Assembly (NCBI GenBank): GCA_028292485.1
Contig: JAQGMG010000043.1
Span: 1-64,000, forward strand
Source of the DNA: Rhodocyclales bacterium
Lineage (GTDB): Bacteria; Pseudomonadota; Gammaproteobacteria; Burkholderiales; Rhodocyclaceae
Reading direction: 5' to 3'
Length of the DNA stretch: 64,000 bases
The translations under genes were made by a program, and so were the position numbers. This document shows positions 23,258 through 32,280 of this stretch, piece by piece; positions within the stretch are counted from its first letter, which is position 1; the number at the start of each line of letters is the position of its first letter. The notes beneath the pieces were generated by a model. The model was not told the DNA's origin and did no database searches. It was given only the letters and a program-made list of their open reading frames with translations.

Positions 23258-25987
23258 ATGAGCCGCACCTTGCCAGCCAGTATTTCGCCTACGCTTTCCC
23301 GGTACTCGATTGCGCCAGATCGCGGCTTTCTGCCTGCCGCAGCCGCGCATATCCTGGCTTTTGCCTGCCCGGCACCCGATGTCGCGGACCTTTCACGTGC
23401 CAGTCTGCTGCTGCCCAATATCAAGCTTGCCGCGCCGCTCAATGAGGCCTTGTTTGCCTGTGCGGGCGGCCCTGTGTTACTGCCGCGTATCGATACGCTT
23501 TCCGGCATGGTCGAGCCTTGGTTGGCGACGCTGGAGGCCATGCCCGATGCGCGCCGCCAGCTCCTGCTGCATGCTTTGTTGCGTGGCCGCGAGTGGCTGG
23601 ACGAAGGCATGTTGTGGGATGTGGTCGCCGAGCTGACCCAGCTCTTCGATACGCTGACCGAGCATGCCGTGAGCCTGCCGGATGATGAAGCGCAGCTGCT
23701 GGCGCGCCTCGAAGAGGCATTCGAGCTGCGCAATTCACAAGCGCTCAATTTCGAGGCGAAGCTCGTCAATGCCTTGTGGCGGGCCGAAGCGCAGGGCAAG
23801 CCGTCGCGTGCTGTTGCGCGTTTGTTGGCGGCTGCGCAATGGCTGGTGCAACTCGACGGCCCCTTGATCGTGATGCTGGAGTCTGCCGATGCGGGCCCGT
23901 TGCAGGCGCTGATCGAGGAAGCGGCCAGGCGCGTGCCGGTGCTCCTGCTGCGACCGGACCGCGCGCTCGCAGGAGGCGCCCTTGCCGAGATGCTTGCGCG
24001 TGCCTGGCCGTTAGCGGCTGAAAGGTTGCCTTTACGCGAACGTGTGCACGGCATTGATCCGGATGTCATTACGCGTTCACGACAGCGTCTGCGTCTATTC
24101 GCTTCCGAGAGCCTGGAAAATCTCGGTGAGGCCGTCGCCGACCAGGTGCTGGACTGGCTCTGCGCAGGCAAGCGCAATATCGCCCTCGTAGCTTGCGACC
24201 GGCTCGCGGCGCGGCGTGCGCGTGCCTTGCTCGAACGCGAAGGCGTACTGGTGCAGGACGAAACCGGATGGAAGATGGTGACGACGCGCGTCGCTGCCGT
24301 GGTCGACGCCTGGCTCGAAGTATTGGCTTCGGACGCCTGGCATCGTGCCCTGATCGACTTGCTGCGCGCGCCCTTGTTGTTTGCCGATATCGACCCGATA
24401 GCGCGCGGGCAGGGCGTCGATGCACTCGATCGCCTGATACGCGATACGCATATCGCCAGCGGCCTCGATCGCCTGCGCGCTGCTGCGGGAGGCCTGCCCG
24501 AATCTGCCGCGCTGCTCGATCGCCTGATCGCAGCGCGCGCCGCCATCAATCCCGCCCAGTCCGTGACCATTGCCGAATGGCTGCGTCGTCTGCGCAAGAG
24601 TCTCGAGCTACTGGGCGCCATGCCGTACTTCGAGCAGGACCAGGTGGGGCAGCAATGGCTCGAATGGCTCGAAACGCGGCAGGCTGAACTGACGGGAGAG
24701 GAGGGGCGCTTCCGCTTCAATGCCTGGCGCACCTGGTTCAATCGCCAGATGGACTCGCAACTTTTCCGCGACGAGAGCATCCGCAGCCCGGTCATCATGA
24801 CCCACCTTGCGGCAACACGGCTACGCAGCTTCGATGCGGCCATCGTCATTGGCGCTGACACGGAACATCTCGCACCGCCGAGTGCGCCAGGCTGGCTCAC
24901 GCATGCCGGTGTGCGTCGTGCGCTGGGCTTGCCGGGCCTTGCGACGGAGCGCCGCCAGTTGCAGGAAGATCTCGCGGGACTGCTGCTTGCCAGCGATGCA
25001 TCTGTCATTGCCTGGCAAAGCCTGCGCCGCGACGAAGCCCTGATGCCGGCTGCCGAGGTGGCTGTGCTGGAAACCGCGCTGCGCTTGGCTGCTGGCACGT
25101 CCATCGTGGAGAAGTCCGCGCCACGCCGCTTTCCGGCCAGTGCCGATGTTGGCCCGACCACCATACCCGCGCCAGCCGTGCCGCCTGGGCGAGTGCCGGA
25201 GCGCCTGTCGGCCACCGGGCTCAAGACGCTTATCGACTGCCCGTATCGCTATTTCGCGCGTTACGTATTGCGCCTGATCGAGTTCGATGAGCTGAGCGAA
25301 GGCATGGAGAAGCGCGACTTTGGCGAGCAACTGCACACCATCCTGCATCGCTTCCACAGCCGTCATCCGCAGCTCGGCTCTGAAACGGACGAGGTGCTGA
25401 TCGCATCACTTGAAGCGATCACCGAAGAGGCATTTGCGGAAGCCGTCGCGCGCAATTTCCAGGATCACGCCTGGCGCCTGCGCTGGCGCGCACAGCTTGA
25501 GGACTACCTCGCCTGGCAACGCCAGCGCGAGTCCAAAGGCTGGTCATGGCAGGCCGGCGAGCTGGAAGCGGCGCGCGAGCATGAACTGGGGGCGGGCCGC
25601 AGCTTGTACCTCTCGGGCCGCATCGATCGTGTCGATACGGGGCGCGATGCAGAGGGGGAACCCGCGCAGGCGCTGCTTGATTACAAATCGCGTGGCCTCA
25701 AGCCGCTGCGTGATCAGGTTCGTGACCCTGACGACGTGCAACTCGCGTTTTACACCTTGCTGCAGGGCACGCATGTCGCCGAAGCGGCCTACGTCGCGCT
25801 CGATGGCAACGAACTGGGTACGGCTGCATTGACCGGGCCGGAAGAGCGCGCCGCAGCCTTGCAGGACATCATCACGGAAAGTTTCAACGCCATGCACGAA
25901 GGCGCCGGCATGCCTGCGCATGGCACGGACACCGCCTGCGCGTATTGCGAAATGCATGGCCTGTGCCGGAAGGGATGGGCGACGTGA
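23258..25987 (+). CDS. AddB-like PD-(D/E)XK exonuclease subunit with Fe-S cysteines
   Basis: A 909-residue double-strand-break end-processing subunit that should partner the helicase-nuclease encoded next. The first 600 residues resemble an inactivated helicase scaffold with no Walker A motif, as in Gram-negative AddB. The C-terminal third is a RecB-type nuclease: LSGRIDRVDTGRD, then LLDYKSRGLK with the catalytic Asp and Lys. Four cysteines, one in LIDCPYRYFARYVLRL and three in CAYCEMHGLC at the extreme C-terminus, form the iron-sulfur staple of this nuclease family. Together with the downstream gene it would replace RecBCD for recombination repair. The gene end is unusual: a palindrome and a decayed copy of its own tail follow. 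Confidence 0.88.
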   Translation: MSRTLPASISPTLSRYSIAPDRGFLPAAAAHILAFACPAPDVADLSRASLLLPNIKLAAPLNEALFACAGGPVLLPRIDTLSGMVEPWLATLEAMPDARRQLLLHALLRGREWLDEGMLWDVVAELTQLFDTLTEHAVSLPDDEAQLLARLEEAFELRNSQALNFEAKLVNALWRAEAQGKPSRAVARLLAAAQWLVQLDGPLIVMLESADAGPLQALIEEAARRVPVLLLRPDRALAGGALAEMLARAWPLAAERLPLRERVHGIDPDVITRSRQRLRLFASESLENLGEAVADQVLDWLCAGKRNIALVACDRLAARRARALLEREGVLVQDETGWKMVTTRVAAVVDAWLEVLASDAWHRALIDLLRAPLLFADIDPIARGQGVDALDRLIRDTHIASGLDRLRAAAGGLPESAALLDRLIAARAAINPAQSVTIAEWLRRLRKSLELLGAMPYFEQDQVGQQWLEWLETRQAELTGEEGRFRFNAWRTWFNRQMDSQLFRDESIRSPVIMTHLAATRLRSFDAAIVIGADTEHLAPPSAPGWLTHAGVRRALGLPGLATERRQLQEDLAGLLLASDASVIAWQSLRRDEALMPAAEVAVLETALRLAAGTSIVEKSAPRRFPASADVGPTTIPAPAVPPGRVPERLSATGLKTLIDCPYRYFARYVLRLIEFDELSEGMEKRDFGEQLHTILHRFHSRHPQLGSETDEVLIASLEAITEEAFAEAVARNFQDHAWRLRWRAQLEDYLAWQRQRESKGWSWQAGELEAAREHELGAGRSLYLSGRIDRVDTGRDAEGEPAQALLDYKSRGLKPLRDQVRDPDDVQLAFYTLLQGTHVAEAAYVALDGNELGTAALTGPEERAAALQDIITESFNAMHEGAGMPAHGTDTACAYCEMHGLCRKGWAT

Positions 25988-26001
25988 TCAGGGAACGGCA
26001 T

Positions 26002-26105
26002 GTAGGTTGGGGTGAGCAAAGCGATGCCCAACATCGAACGGAGAAACGCGTGCAGAACGTATGGCAACGTGAGCGTTGGGCATCGCTTTGCTCACCCCAA
26101 CCTAC
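26002..26105. repeat. Long perfect palindromic element between addB and addA
   Basis: Two perfectly complementary 31-bp arms (26002-26032 and 26075-26105) flank a 42-bp core. The arms begin GTAGGTTGGGGTGAGCAAAG on the left and read as the exact reverse complement on the right. The arm shares its GTAGGTYGG..GC.AAGCG..CC.AC layout with the element at 60060. It has no coding capacity of its own. It lies 14 bp after the addB stop, and in RNA would make a very stable hairpin between two partner subunits. Confidence 0.93.
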
Positions 26106-26112
26106 CAAGCTT

Positions 26113-26166
26113 CAGGACGTCATCATTGCAAGTTTCAACGCCACGTACGCAGGATGGGCAACGTGA
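26113..26166 (+). pseudogene. Decayed duplicate of the addB 3' end
   Basis: Bases 26113-26153 match addB 25862-25902 at 34 of 41 positions, and 26152-26166 match addB 25973-25987 at 14 of 15, in the same order and frame; about 70 bp of the original are missing between them. The fragment reads QDVIIASFNATYAGWAT-stop against addB QDIITESFNAMHEG...GWAT-stop. The missing part encodes the iron-sulfur cysteines, so it cannot replace the real tail. Its last bases overlap the addA start, indicating the ancestral addB-addA junction. Confidence 0.85.
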
Positions 26167-29100
26167 ACGCCGAGCAACGTCAGCGCGACAGGTTTCTCGC
26201 TCTCGACCCCGCACACAGCGTTGCGGTCGAAGCCTGCGCGGGCAGCGGCAAGACCTGGTTGCTGTCTTCGCGTCTGCTGCGCCTGCTGCTGGCGGGCGTG
26301 CAGCCGGGCGAGATTCTGGCGATCACATACACGCGCAAGGCAGCGCGCGAGATCGAAGAGCGTTTGCGTGGTTTGCTTGCGGAGCTGGCGAGTGCGTCGG
26401 TGGAAGATGCTGTTGGCATTCTGGTGCAGAGAGGCCTTTCACGCGAAGAGGCGCAGGTGGCATTGCCGCGTGCGCGCGGCCTGTTCGAGATGCTATTGCA
26501 TGCCGAGCCGGCGATCACGATCACGACTTTCCACGGCTGGTTTGCGCGGCTCTTATCCGGTGCGCCGCTGGATAGCGGCTTGGCCGGACGCTCGCTCGAT
26601 GAAGCTGCCGGTAGCTTGCTGGATGAGGCCTGGGCCGCGCTGGCGACTGACTGCGCCCGTGCTCCGGATGGCGATATCGCACAGGCCTTACTGTGGCTCT
26701 ACGCGCAGCTCGGCGGGGCGATGACGCGCAAGCTGTTGCGCGCTTTCGTCGAGCGCCGCGCGGAGTGGCGCGTGTGGCATGGCGAGCAGGGCGGCGTCGA
26801 CGGCGTGTTGGCTGGGCTGGATGCGCAGTTCGATGTCGGTGGCGATCCGTTTGCCGAAGTGTTCAGTCATCTGCGACTGGTCGAGCTGGATGAGTTTGCA
26901 CGCTTGCTCGGCCTCAATACCGCGACGGATCAGGCGCTGGCCAATGCGCTGGCGCAAGCCGTCGTGGAAGCGCGTGAGCGTCTCGATCTGCCTGAGTCGG
27001 GACCGTGCGGGCATGACGATGTGTTCGAAGCGGTGCGTGCCGCGTTCCTGACGAAAGAGCACAGCGCGCGCAAGCGCAAGTCCGGCAAGGAGCAGGTCAA
27101 GCGTCTTGGCGCGAGCGGCGATGAGCGCTTCATGATTCTGCATGCGGAATGGAGCGAGCGCCTGACAGCGGTGCTCGGTGCGCTGCAGGATCAATACAAC
27201 TGCACATTCAATCGTCATGCATTGATGGTGGGTGAAGCTTTGCTCGGCAAGCTGGAGGAATTGAAACGCTCGCGGCGAGTGATGGATTTCTCCGACCTTG
27301 AAGCGGAGGTCGATACGCTGCTCTCGCAGGAGGGCACGGCCGCCTGGCTGCAGGCGCGACTGGACGCGCGTTATCGCCACATCCTGCTCGACGAATTTCA
27401 GGATACGAATCCCTTGCAGTGGCGCATCCTGCGCGGCTGGCTGGATGGTTATAGCGGTACCGGCGCGACGCATCCGAGCGTGTTCCTGGTGGGTGATCCG
27501 AAGCAGTCGATCTATCGTTTTCGTCGCGCCGAGCCCAAGTTGTTCACGGCAGCGGCGGATTATTTCGAACGCGATTTCGGTGCGCTGCGCATCGGCAACG
27601 CGCATACCTTCCGCAATGCGCAGGGCATTGTCGATCTGGTCAATGCCGTGTTCGCCGGCATGGAAGGCTTCGTGCCGCAGACGGCCGAGCGCAGTGACAG
27701 CAATGAGTGGCCCTCGCGCGTCGAGGTGCTGCCGCTGATTCCCGCTCCGCTGAAGGATGGCAATGAGGGCAGTGCGACCGGCGATGATTCTGCAATGCGC
27801 AGCCCGCTCTTCGAGCCGCGCATCGATGCCGAAGACTTGCGCCGCGCGGAAGAGGCCAGTTTGCTGGCGACGCGCATCAGCGAAATGGTCGGCAGTTGGC
27901 TGGTGCGCGACAGGCATGGTGAGCGTGCTGCGCGTTATGCCGATGTACTGATTCTTACGCGTCGCAAGACGCAGCTCGCCACCTACGAAACAGCCTTGCG
28001 CGCGGCAGGCATTCCCTTCGTAAGCCCGGGGCAGGGCGGCTTGCTGGCCACGCTGGAAGCGCAGGATCTGTTAGCGGTGTTGCGCTTTCTCGCCGACCCG
28101 GCGGACAACATCCGGCTGGCGCACACGCTACGCACGCCGGCGTTCAACCTGTCGGACGAAGACCTGCTCGCGATCTCTGCCGGGCAGGGTGCGTGGTGGC
28201 CGGCATTGCAGCGCCTGGCGAAGTCTGGTGACGATGCTGAGGAAACCCCGATCCAGCGCGCCGTGCGCCTGCTTTCCAGGTGGATGGCCGCCTCGGCCTA
28301 CCTGCCGGCGCACGACCTCATCGACCGTGTTTTCCACGAGTCCGACTGGTTCGCACGCTGCCGTGCCGCAGTCCCTCCGGCTTTGTGGCCGGGTGTGCAC
28401 GCCAACCTCGAAGCCTTGCTGGAACTGGCCCTGAACGTGGATGCCGGGCGTTACCCCAGCCTGACGCGCTTCGTCGATGAACTGAAGCGCCTTTCCAGTT
28501 CCGACGAAGAGGCGCCCGATGAGGGGCTGGTTGCCACGGCAGGTGATGTTGGCGAAACCGGCGGTGGCCGCGTGCGCATCATGACCATCCACGGCGCCAA
28601 GGGACTCGAAGCGCCCATCGTGTGGCTGATCGACGCCAATTCGCCGCCAAGGAACGGCGACGGCTACGGTGTCGCGATGCACTGGCCGGAAGACGCACGG
28701 GCGCCGCAGCACTTCTCGTTGCTGGGCCGCTTGAGCGAAGCGGGGCCAAGCCGCGCCGCGCTGCTCGAAGCAGAAAAGCTTGCCGCCGAGCGCGAAGAGC
28801 TGAACCTGCTTTACGTCGCCATCACGCGTGCCGAGCAGGTACTGATCGTCAGCGGCATCGAACCCGCGCGCGCGCAGCATGCGCCGACCGCATGGAAGCG
28901 CGTTGCGGAAGCCATGTCGCAGATGGCCGCGGAACAAGGGTTTGCGGGCAGCATGCCGGTAAAGGCAGGCGTGGTGCCGATCTACGAGGTGCCTGCCCTG
29001 CAGCCCAGCATCGGCGCTGCTCTCCGGCAGGTGCCAAGAATTGGCGAGCAGATGCGCAACCTGCCCACGCCTGCGCCGAAAAGTGCCGACGGCATGGCTT

Positions 29101-29501
29101 TCGGTCGTGAAATGCACGCCTGGCTGGAAGCGACGCTGTCCGGATTGCCGCTGCCCGGCGTCGCTGACGATATCCTGCGCAGCGCGCGGGCCATTCTGGC
29201 CCGGCCGACATTGCAGCGCTTCTTCGATCCGGCTCGCTATCTGCGTGCAGTGAACGAAGGCAGCTTCCTGTTCGCGGCGGGCCAGGTCGGGCGCATCGAC
29301 CGCTGGGTCGAGTTCGATGACGAGCTGTGGGTGCTCGACTACAAGAGCGGCAGCCCCGTCGGCGCGCCCATGGAGCAATACCGGGCGCAACTGGCCGACT
29401 ACCGCCGTGCACTGCAGGCCTTCGCCAGGGGCAAGCCGGTGAGGGCACTGCTGATCTTCACCGATGGCAGTGATGTGGAAATAGCTTTCGATGCCGGATA
29501 G
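26163..29501 (+). CDS. AddA-like UvrD/RecB-family helicase-nuclease
   Basis: About 1112 residues. Superfamily 1A helicase motifs occur in order: Walker A ACAGSGKTWLLSSR, motif Ia ITYTRKAAREIEERL, Walker B ILLDEFQDTNPLQW, motif III VGDPKQSIYRFRRAEP, motif V TIHGAKGLEAPIVWL and motif VI LLYVAITRAEQVLIV. A C-terminal RecB-type nuclease follows (QVGRIDRWVEFDD, VLDYKSGSP). It unwinds and degrades double-strand ends with the AddB-like partner. GTG 26163 is preferred because AGGA lies 8 nt upstream and it forms GTGA with the decayed addB stop; ATG 26154 is the alternative. The spacing from addB comes from the inserted palindrome. Confidence 0.9.
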   Translation: MNAEQRQRDRFLALDPAHSVAVEACAGSGKTWLLSSRLLRLLLAGVQPGEILAITYTRKAAREIEERLRGLLAELASASVEDAVGILVQRGLSREEAQVALPRARGLFEMLLHAEPAITITTFHGWFARLLSGAPLDSGLAGRSLDEAAGSLLDEAWAALATDCARAPDGDIAQALLWLYAQLGGAMTRKLLRAFVERRAEWRVWHGEQGGVDGVLAGLDAQFDVGGDPFAEVFSHLRLVELDEFARLLGLNTATDQALANALAQAVVEARERLDLPESGPCGHDDVFEAVRAAFLTKEHSARKRKSGKEQVKRLGASGDERFMILHAEWSERLTAVLGALQDQYNCTFNRHALMVGEALLGKLEELKRSRRVMDFSDLEAEVDTLLSQEGTAAWLQARLDARYRHILLDEFQDTNPLQWRILRGWLDGYSGTGATHPSVFLVGDPKQSIYRFRRAEPKLFTAAADYFERDFGALRIGNAHTFRNAQGIVDLVNAVFAGMEGFVPQTAERSDSNEWPSRVEVLPLIPAPLKDGNEGSATGDDSAMRSPLFEPRIDAEDLRRAEEASLLATRISEMVGSWLVRDRHGERAARYADVLILTRRKTQLATYETALRAAGIPFVSPGQGGLLATLEAQDLLAVLRFLADPADNIRLAHTLRTPAFNLSDEDLLAISAGQGAWWPALQRLAKSGDDAEETPIQRAVRLLSRWMAASAYLPAHDLIDRVFHESDWFARCRAAVPPALWPGVHANLEALLELALNVDAGRYPSLTRFVDELKRLSSSDEEAPDEGLVATAGDVGETGGGRVRIMTIHGAKGLEAPIVWLIDANSPPRNGDGYGVAMHWPEDARAPQHFSLLGRLSEAGPSRAALLEAEKLAAEREELNLLYVAITRAEQVLIVSGIEPARAQHAPTAWKRVAEAMSQMAAEQGFAGSMPVKAGVVPIYEVPALQPSIGAALRQVPRIGEQMRNLPTPAPKSADGMAFGREMHAWLEATLSGLPLPGVADDILRSARAILARPTLQRFFDPARYLRAVNEGSFLFAAGQVGRIDRWVEFDDELWVLDYKSGSPVGAPMEQYRAQLADYRRALQAFARGKPVRALLIFTDGSDVEIAFDAG

Positions 29502-29597
29502 TGAGCGGGTCGGCGACATCCGGTGCATCAGGGATACCCTGAATCGCCCGTATGCAATACCATTCGCAACAAATTGCGCTGATGCGAGGAGAAGGAA

Positions 29598-30065
29598 ATG
29601 CTGGTTAGTGAAATCATGGCGCTCAAAGGCCACGTGCTTTACACCGTCGGCCCGCAGCACACGCTGCAGGAAGCGGTCACCACCATGACCGAGCTCGACA
29701 TCGGTTCGGTAGTGGTGGTCGAAGACGGCAAGATGGTCGGCCTGCTGACTTTCCGTGAAATGCTGGCAGCGCTGGCGCGTGTCGGCATGAACTGGCGCGA
29801 GGCCAGGGTCGCTGGCGCGATGATGGCTAAGCCCGTGGTCGCCACGCCGGAAATGGAAGTCGAAGAGCTGCAACGCCTCATCGTCGAACATCACCAGCGC
29901 TATCTGCCTGTCATGGATGGCGACACCTTGCTGGGCGTGATCTCTTTTCACGACGTTGCGCGTGCCATGCTCGAAGAAAAAAGCTTCGAGAACCGCATGC
30001 TCAAGAGCTACATCCGCAACTGGCCGGAAGAAGGCGAAGGGCAGGATTCTCAGGCAGCAGGTTGA
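29598..30065 (+). CDS. CBS-domain protein
   Basis: A 155-residue cytosolic protein made of two CBS motifs (about 5-60 and 72-128: DIGSVVVVEDGKMVGLLTFRE and RYLPVMDGDTLLGVISFHDVA), a Bateman module that usually senses adenosyl nucleotides. The family C-terminus FENRMLKSYIRNWPE is common in Betaproteobacteria. There is no attached enzymatic domain, so the target is unknown. It starts 96 bp after addA, with GGAGAAGG as ribosome-binding site, and may be transcribed separately. Confidence 0.88.
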   Translation: MLVSEIMALKGHVLYTVGPQHTLQEAVTTMTELDIGSVVVVEDGKMVGLLTFREMLAALARVGMNWREARVAGAMMAKPVVATPEMEVEELQRLIVEHHQRYLPVMDGDTLLGVISFHDVARAMLEEKSFENRMLKSYIRNWPEEGEGQDSQAAG

Positions 30066-30167
30066 TCGGCTGGCATCAAGTCAATGCCCGCTGCGGCCGT
30101 TAGCATTCAGTAGGTCTTGCAACGAGAAGAAGCAGAATCACCATCCGCGATAGACGGAGGAGACGAA

Positions 30168-31847
30168 GTGGAAAAGATCTGGCTGCAGAGCTACCCGGCT
30201 GGCATACCCGCCGAGATCGATGTAAACGAATTCGCGTCCGTAGGCGATCTGTTCGAGCGCAGTGTGGCCCGCTGGCCGCAGCGCGCGGCCTACGTCAATA
30301 TGGGCAAGTCGCTGAGCTACGGCGAGCTCGAACGGCTCTCCGGTCAATTCGCGACCTACCTGCAAGCGGAACTTGGATTGCCTGCTGGCGCACGTGTGGC
30401 ATTGATGATGCCCAACGTGCTGCAATATCCGGTCTGCCTGTTTGGCGCCCTGCGCGCCGGCTACACCGTGGTGAATTGCAATCCACTCTATACGCCGCGT
30501 GAGCTCGAGCACCAGCTCAACGATTCGGGCGCCGAAGCCATTGTCATACTCGAGAACTTCGCCCATACGCTGACGGCTGTTATCGCCAACACGAGCATCA
30601 AACACGTTGTCGTCACGAGCCTTGGCGCAATGTTGGGCGGCCTCAAGGGCAGTGTGGTCGACCTGGTGGTGCGGCACGTCAAGAAGCTCGTACCGGCATG
30701 GTCACTGCCCAATCACATACGTTTCAGAGAAGCCTTGCAGCGCGGTGCACGCCACACGCTGCGCAAGGTGACGGTGACGCACGATGACATCGCCTTCCTG
30801 CAATACACCGGCGGCACGACCGGTGTGGCCAAGGGCGCGATGCTGACGCATGGCAACATCGTCGCCAACCTGCAGCAGGCCAGCGCCTGGATCAAGCCGC
30901 GCATCGACGAAGGCGTCGAGACCATCATCACGGCCTTGCCGCTGTACCACATTTTTTCGCTGACGGCGAACTGCCTGACCTTCCTGAAATTCGGCGCAAC
31001 CAACGTGCTGATCACCAATCCGCGCGACATCCCCGGCTTCGTCAAGGAGCTTGGCAAATACCATTTCACGGTGATCACCGGCGTCAATACGCTTTTCAAC
31101 GCGCTGCTGAACAACCCGGACTTCGCCAGGCTGGATTTCTCCGGTCTCAAGTGCGCATTGGGTGGTGGCATGGCCGTGCAGCAGGCCGTGGCCGAGAAGT
31201 GGCAGAAGGTGACGGGCTGCACGCTGCGCGAAGCCTATGGGCTGACCGAAACGTCGCCGGCGGTGTGCATCAACCCCATCGACCTCGATTACTTCAATCA
31301 TTCCATCGGTCTGCCGATCTCCTCGACGGATATTTCGATTCGCGATGATGACGACCACGAACTGGGCATCGGCGAAGCAGGCGAGCTCTGCGTACGCGGC
31401 CCGCAAGTGATGAAGGGCTATTACAAGCGTCCCGACGAAACTGCGATGGTGATGACGGCAGATGGCTTCCTGCGCACCGGCGATATCGCCAACGTCGATG
31501 ACAAGGGCTTCGTGCGCATCGTGGATCGCAAGAAGGACATGATTCTGGTATCCGGCTTCAACGTCTATCCGAACGAGGTCGAGGATGTCGTGGCTGCACA
31601 TCCCGGCGTGCTGGAAGTAGCGGCGATCGGCGTGCCCGACGAGCATTCGGGCGAAGCGGTGAAGATCTTCGTTGTACGCAAGGATCAGCAACTGACGGAG
31701 CAGGCGCTGATCGCGCATTGCAAGGCCAGCCTGACCGGCTACAAGGTGCCGCGCCAGATTGAATTCCGCGACGAGTTGCCAAAAACCAACGTCGGAAAAA
31801 TTCTGCGGCGCGCCTTGCGCGATGAGGCGCTGAAGAAAGCCGCCTGA
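30168..31847 (+). CDS. fadD: Long-chain-fatty-acid--CoA ligase
   Basis: A 559-residue acyl-adenylate-forming enzyme. The P-loop-like motif [14 protein letters not shown], the A5 region [12 protein letters not shown], the A7 aspartate [10 protein letters not shown], the A8 hinge [19 protein letters not shown] and the catalytic Lys in [14 protein letters not shown] are all present. The N-terminus [17 protein letters not shown] matches FadD. GTG 30168 is chosen because GGAGG lies 7 nt upstream and an earlier in-frame start would add a non-conserved leader. It activates fatty acids for beta-oxidation or lipid recycling. No other fad gene is nearby. Confidence 0.92.
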   Translation: MEKIWLQSYPAGIPAEIDVNEFASVGDLFERSVARWPQRAAYVNMGKSLSYGELERLSGQFATYLQAELGLPAGARVALMMPNVLQYPVCLFGALRAGYTVVNCNPLYTPRELEHQLNDSGAEAIVILENFAHTLTAVIANTSIKHVVVTSLGAMLGGLKGSVVDLVVRHVKKLVPAWSLPNHIRFREALQRGARHTLRKVTVTHDDIAFLQYTGGTTGVAKGAMLTHGNIVANLQQASAWIKPRIDEGVETIITALPLYHIFSLTANCLTFLKFGATNVLITNPRDIPGFVKELGKYHFTVITGVNTLFNALLNNPDFARLDFSGLKCALGGGMAVQQAVAEKWQKVTGCTLREAYGLTETSPAVCINPIDLDYFNHSIGLPISSTDISIRDDDDHELGIGEAGELCVRGPQVMKGYYKRPDETAMVMTADGFLRTGDIANVDDKGFVRIVDRKKDMILVSGFNVYPNEVEDVVAAHPGVLEVAAIGVPDEHSGEAVKIFVVRKDQQLTEQALIAHCKASLTGYKVPRQIEFRDELPKTNVGKILRRALRDEALKKAA

Positions 31848-32029
31848 TCAAACCGAGCATTGACAGGCGTCAAGAGGCCGACGTTACGGTGGCAATCCGG
31901 ATGATTTCAGAATAGCGCGTGAAATACCCCCTTATTCCGCAGGTCGGATGCCGTAATGCTTCCTTGCAGGTCATGTTTATTTGTGCTTGAATTCGATTGC
32001 GTTTCTCACTTCTGTTTGGCTAATTACTC

Positions 32030-32128
32030 GTGAACTCCATTTTCTCCGTGTCGCTACCCGCTTTTACCGCACTCGTTGCGGTATCGGTCGTAGTACGCGT
32101 AGTAGATGTAGGCGGCAACGCGCCGTAA
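32030..32128 (+). CDS. ivbL: ivbL-type leader peptide of the ilvBN attenuator
   Basis: A 32-codon frame starting GTG at 32030 and ending TAA at 32126-32128. An in-frame TAA at 32021-32023 excludes a longer start. The product has eight Val among its last 17 residues and ends VSVVVRVVDVGGNAP, closely resembling the end of the Escherichia coli IvbL leader (VVVVRVVVVVGNAP, from memory). It is followed 29 bp later by a terminator hairpin and then ilvB. Ribosome stalling at Val (and Leu) codons would prevent the terminator from forming. The weak ribosome-binding site and GTG start are notable. Confidence 0.88.
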   Translation: MNSIFSVSLPAFTALVAVSVVVRVVDVGGNAP

Positions 32129-32156
32129 CGGGGAACGAGTCAGACTCAAGGATTTC

Positions 32157-32194
32157 AACCCCGTCGGCGCAAGCCGGACGGGGTTTTCTTTTTT
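32157..32194 (+). terminator. Attenuator terminator upstream of ilvB
   Basis: Stem AACCCCGTC (32157-32165) with GACGGGGTT (32177-32185), inner GGC/GCC pairs, loop GCAA, then a T-rich run to 32194. It lies 29 bp after the leader-peptide stop and 87 bp before ilvB, the position expected for an amino-acid attenuator. Confidence 0.9.
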
Positions 32195-32213
32195 CTGCTC
32201 CCCGCCCGGCCTG

Positions 32214-32251
32214 ATTCCAGACTTCTTCGCCTGAAGCGAATTGTCTGGAAT
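32214..32251 (+). other. Hairpin in the ilvB 5' leader
   Basis: Perfect 9-bp arms ATTCCAGAC (32214-32222) and GTCTGGAAT (32243-32251), with weaker pairing inside, between the attenuator and the ilvB ribosome-binding site (GGAGCAGG). No T-run follows, so it is not a terminator. It may protect the processed ilvB mRNA. Confidence 0.6.
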
Positions 32252-32280
32252 GACGCACCGGCTCAGCTGGAGCAGGTTTC

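Noticed and set aside
23251-25224. A 657-codon open frame antisense to addB
   Set aside because: It is Ser/Arg/Ala-rich with no motif and lies wholly opposite a gene with clear nuclease motifs. High GC explains the lack of stops.
23258-29501. The AddB/AddA-like pair as a novel defence system
   Set aside because: Motif order, iron-sulfur cysteines and gene pairing match the ordinary recombination nuclease. No restriction, CRISPR or abortive-infection gene is nearby.
28128-29951. A 607-codon open frame antisense to addA
   Set aside because: No recognisable domain. The plus strand carries helicase motifs V and VI and the nuclease site across the same bases.
31981-32214. A 77-codon frame overlapping the ilvB leader
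   Set aside because: It lies in another frame, has no ribosome-binding site and an Arg-rich composition. The Val-rich frame at 32030 fits the attenuator and IvbL far better.
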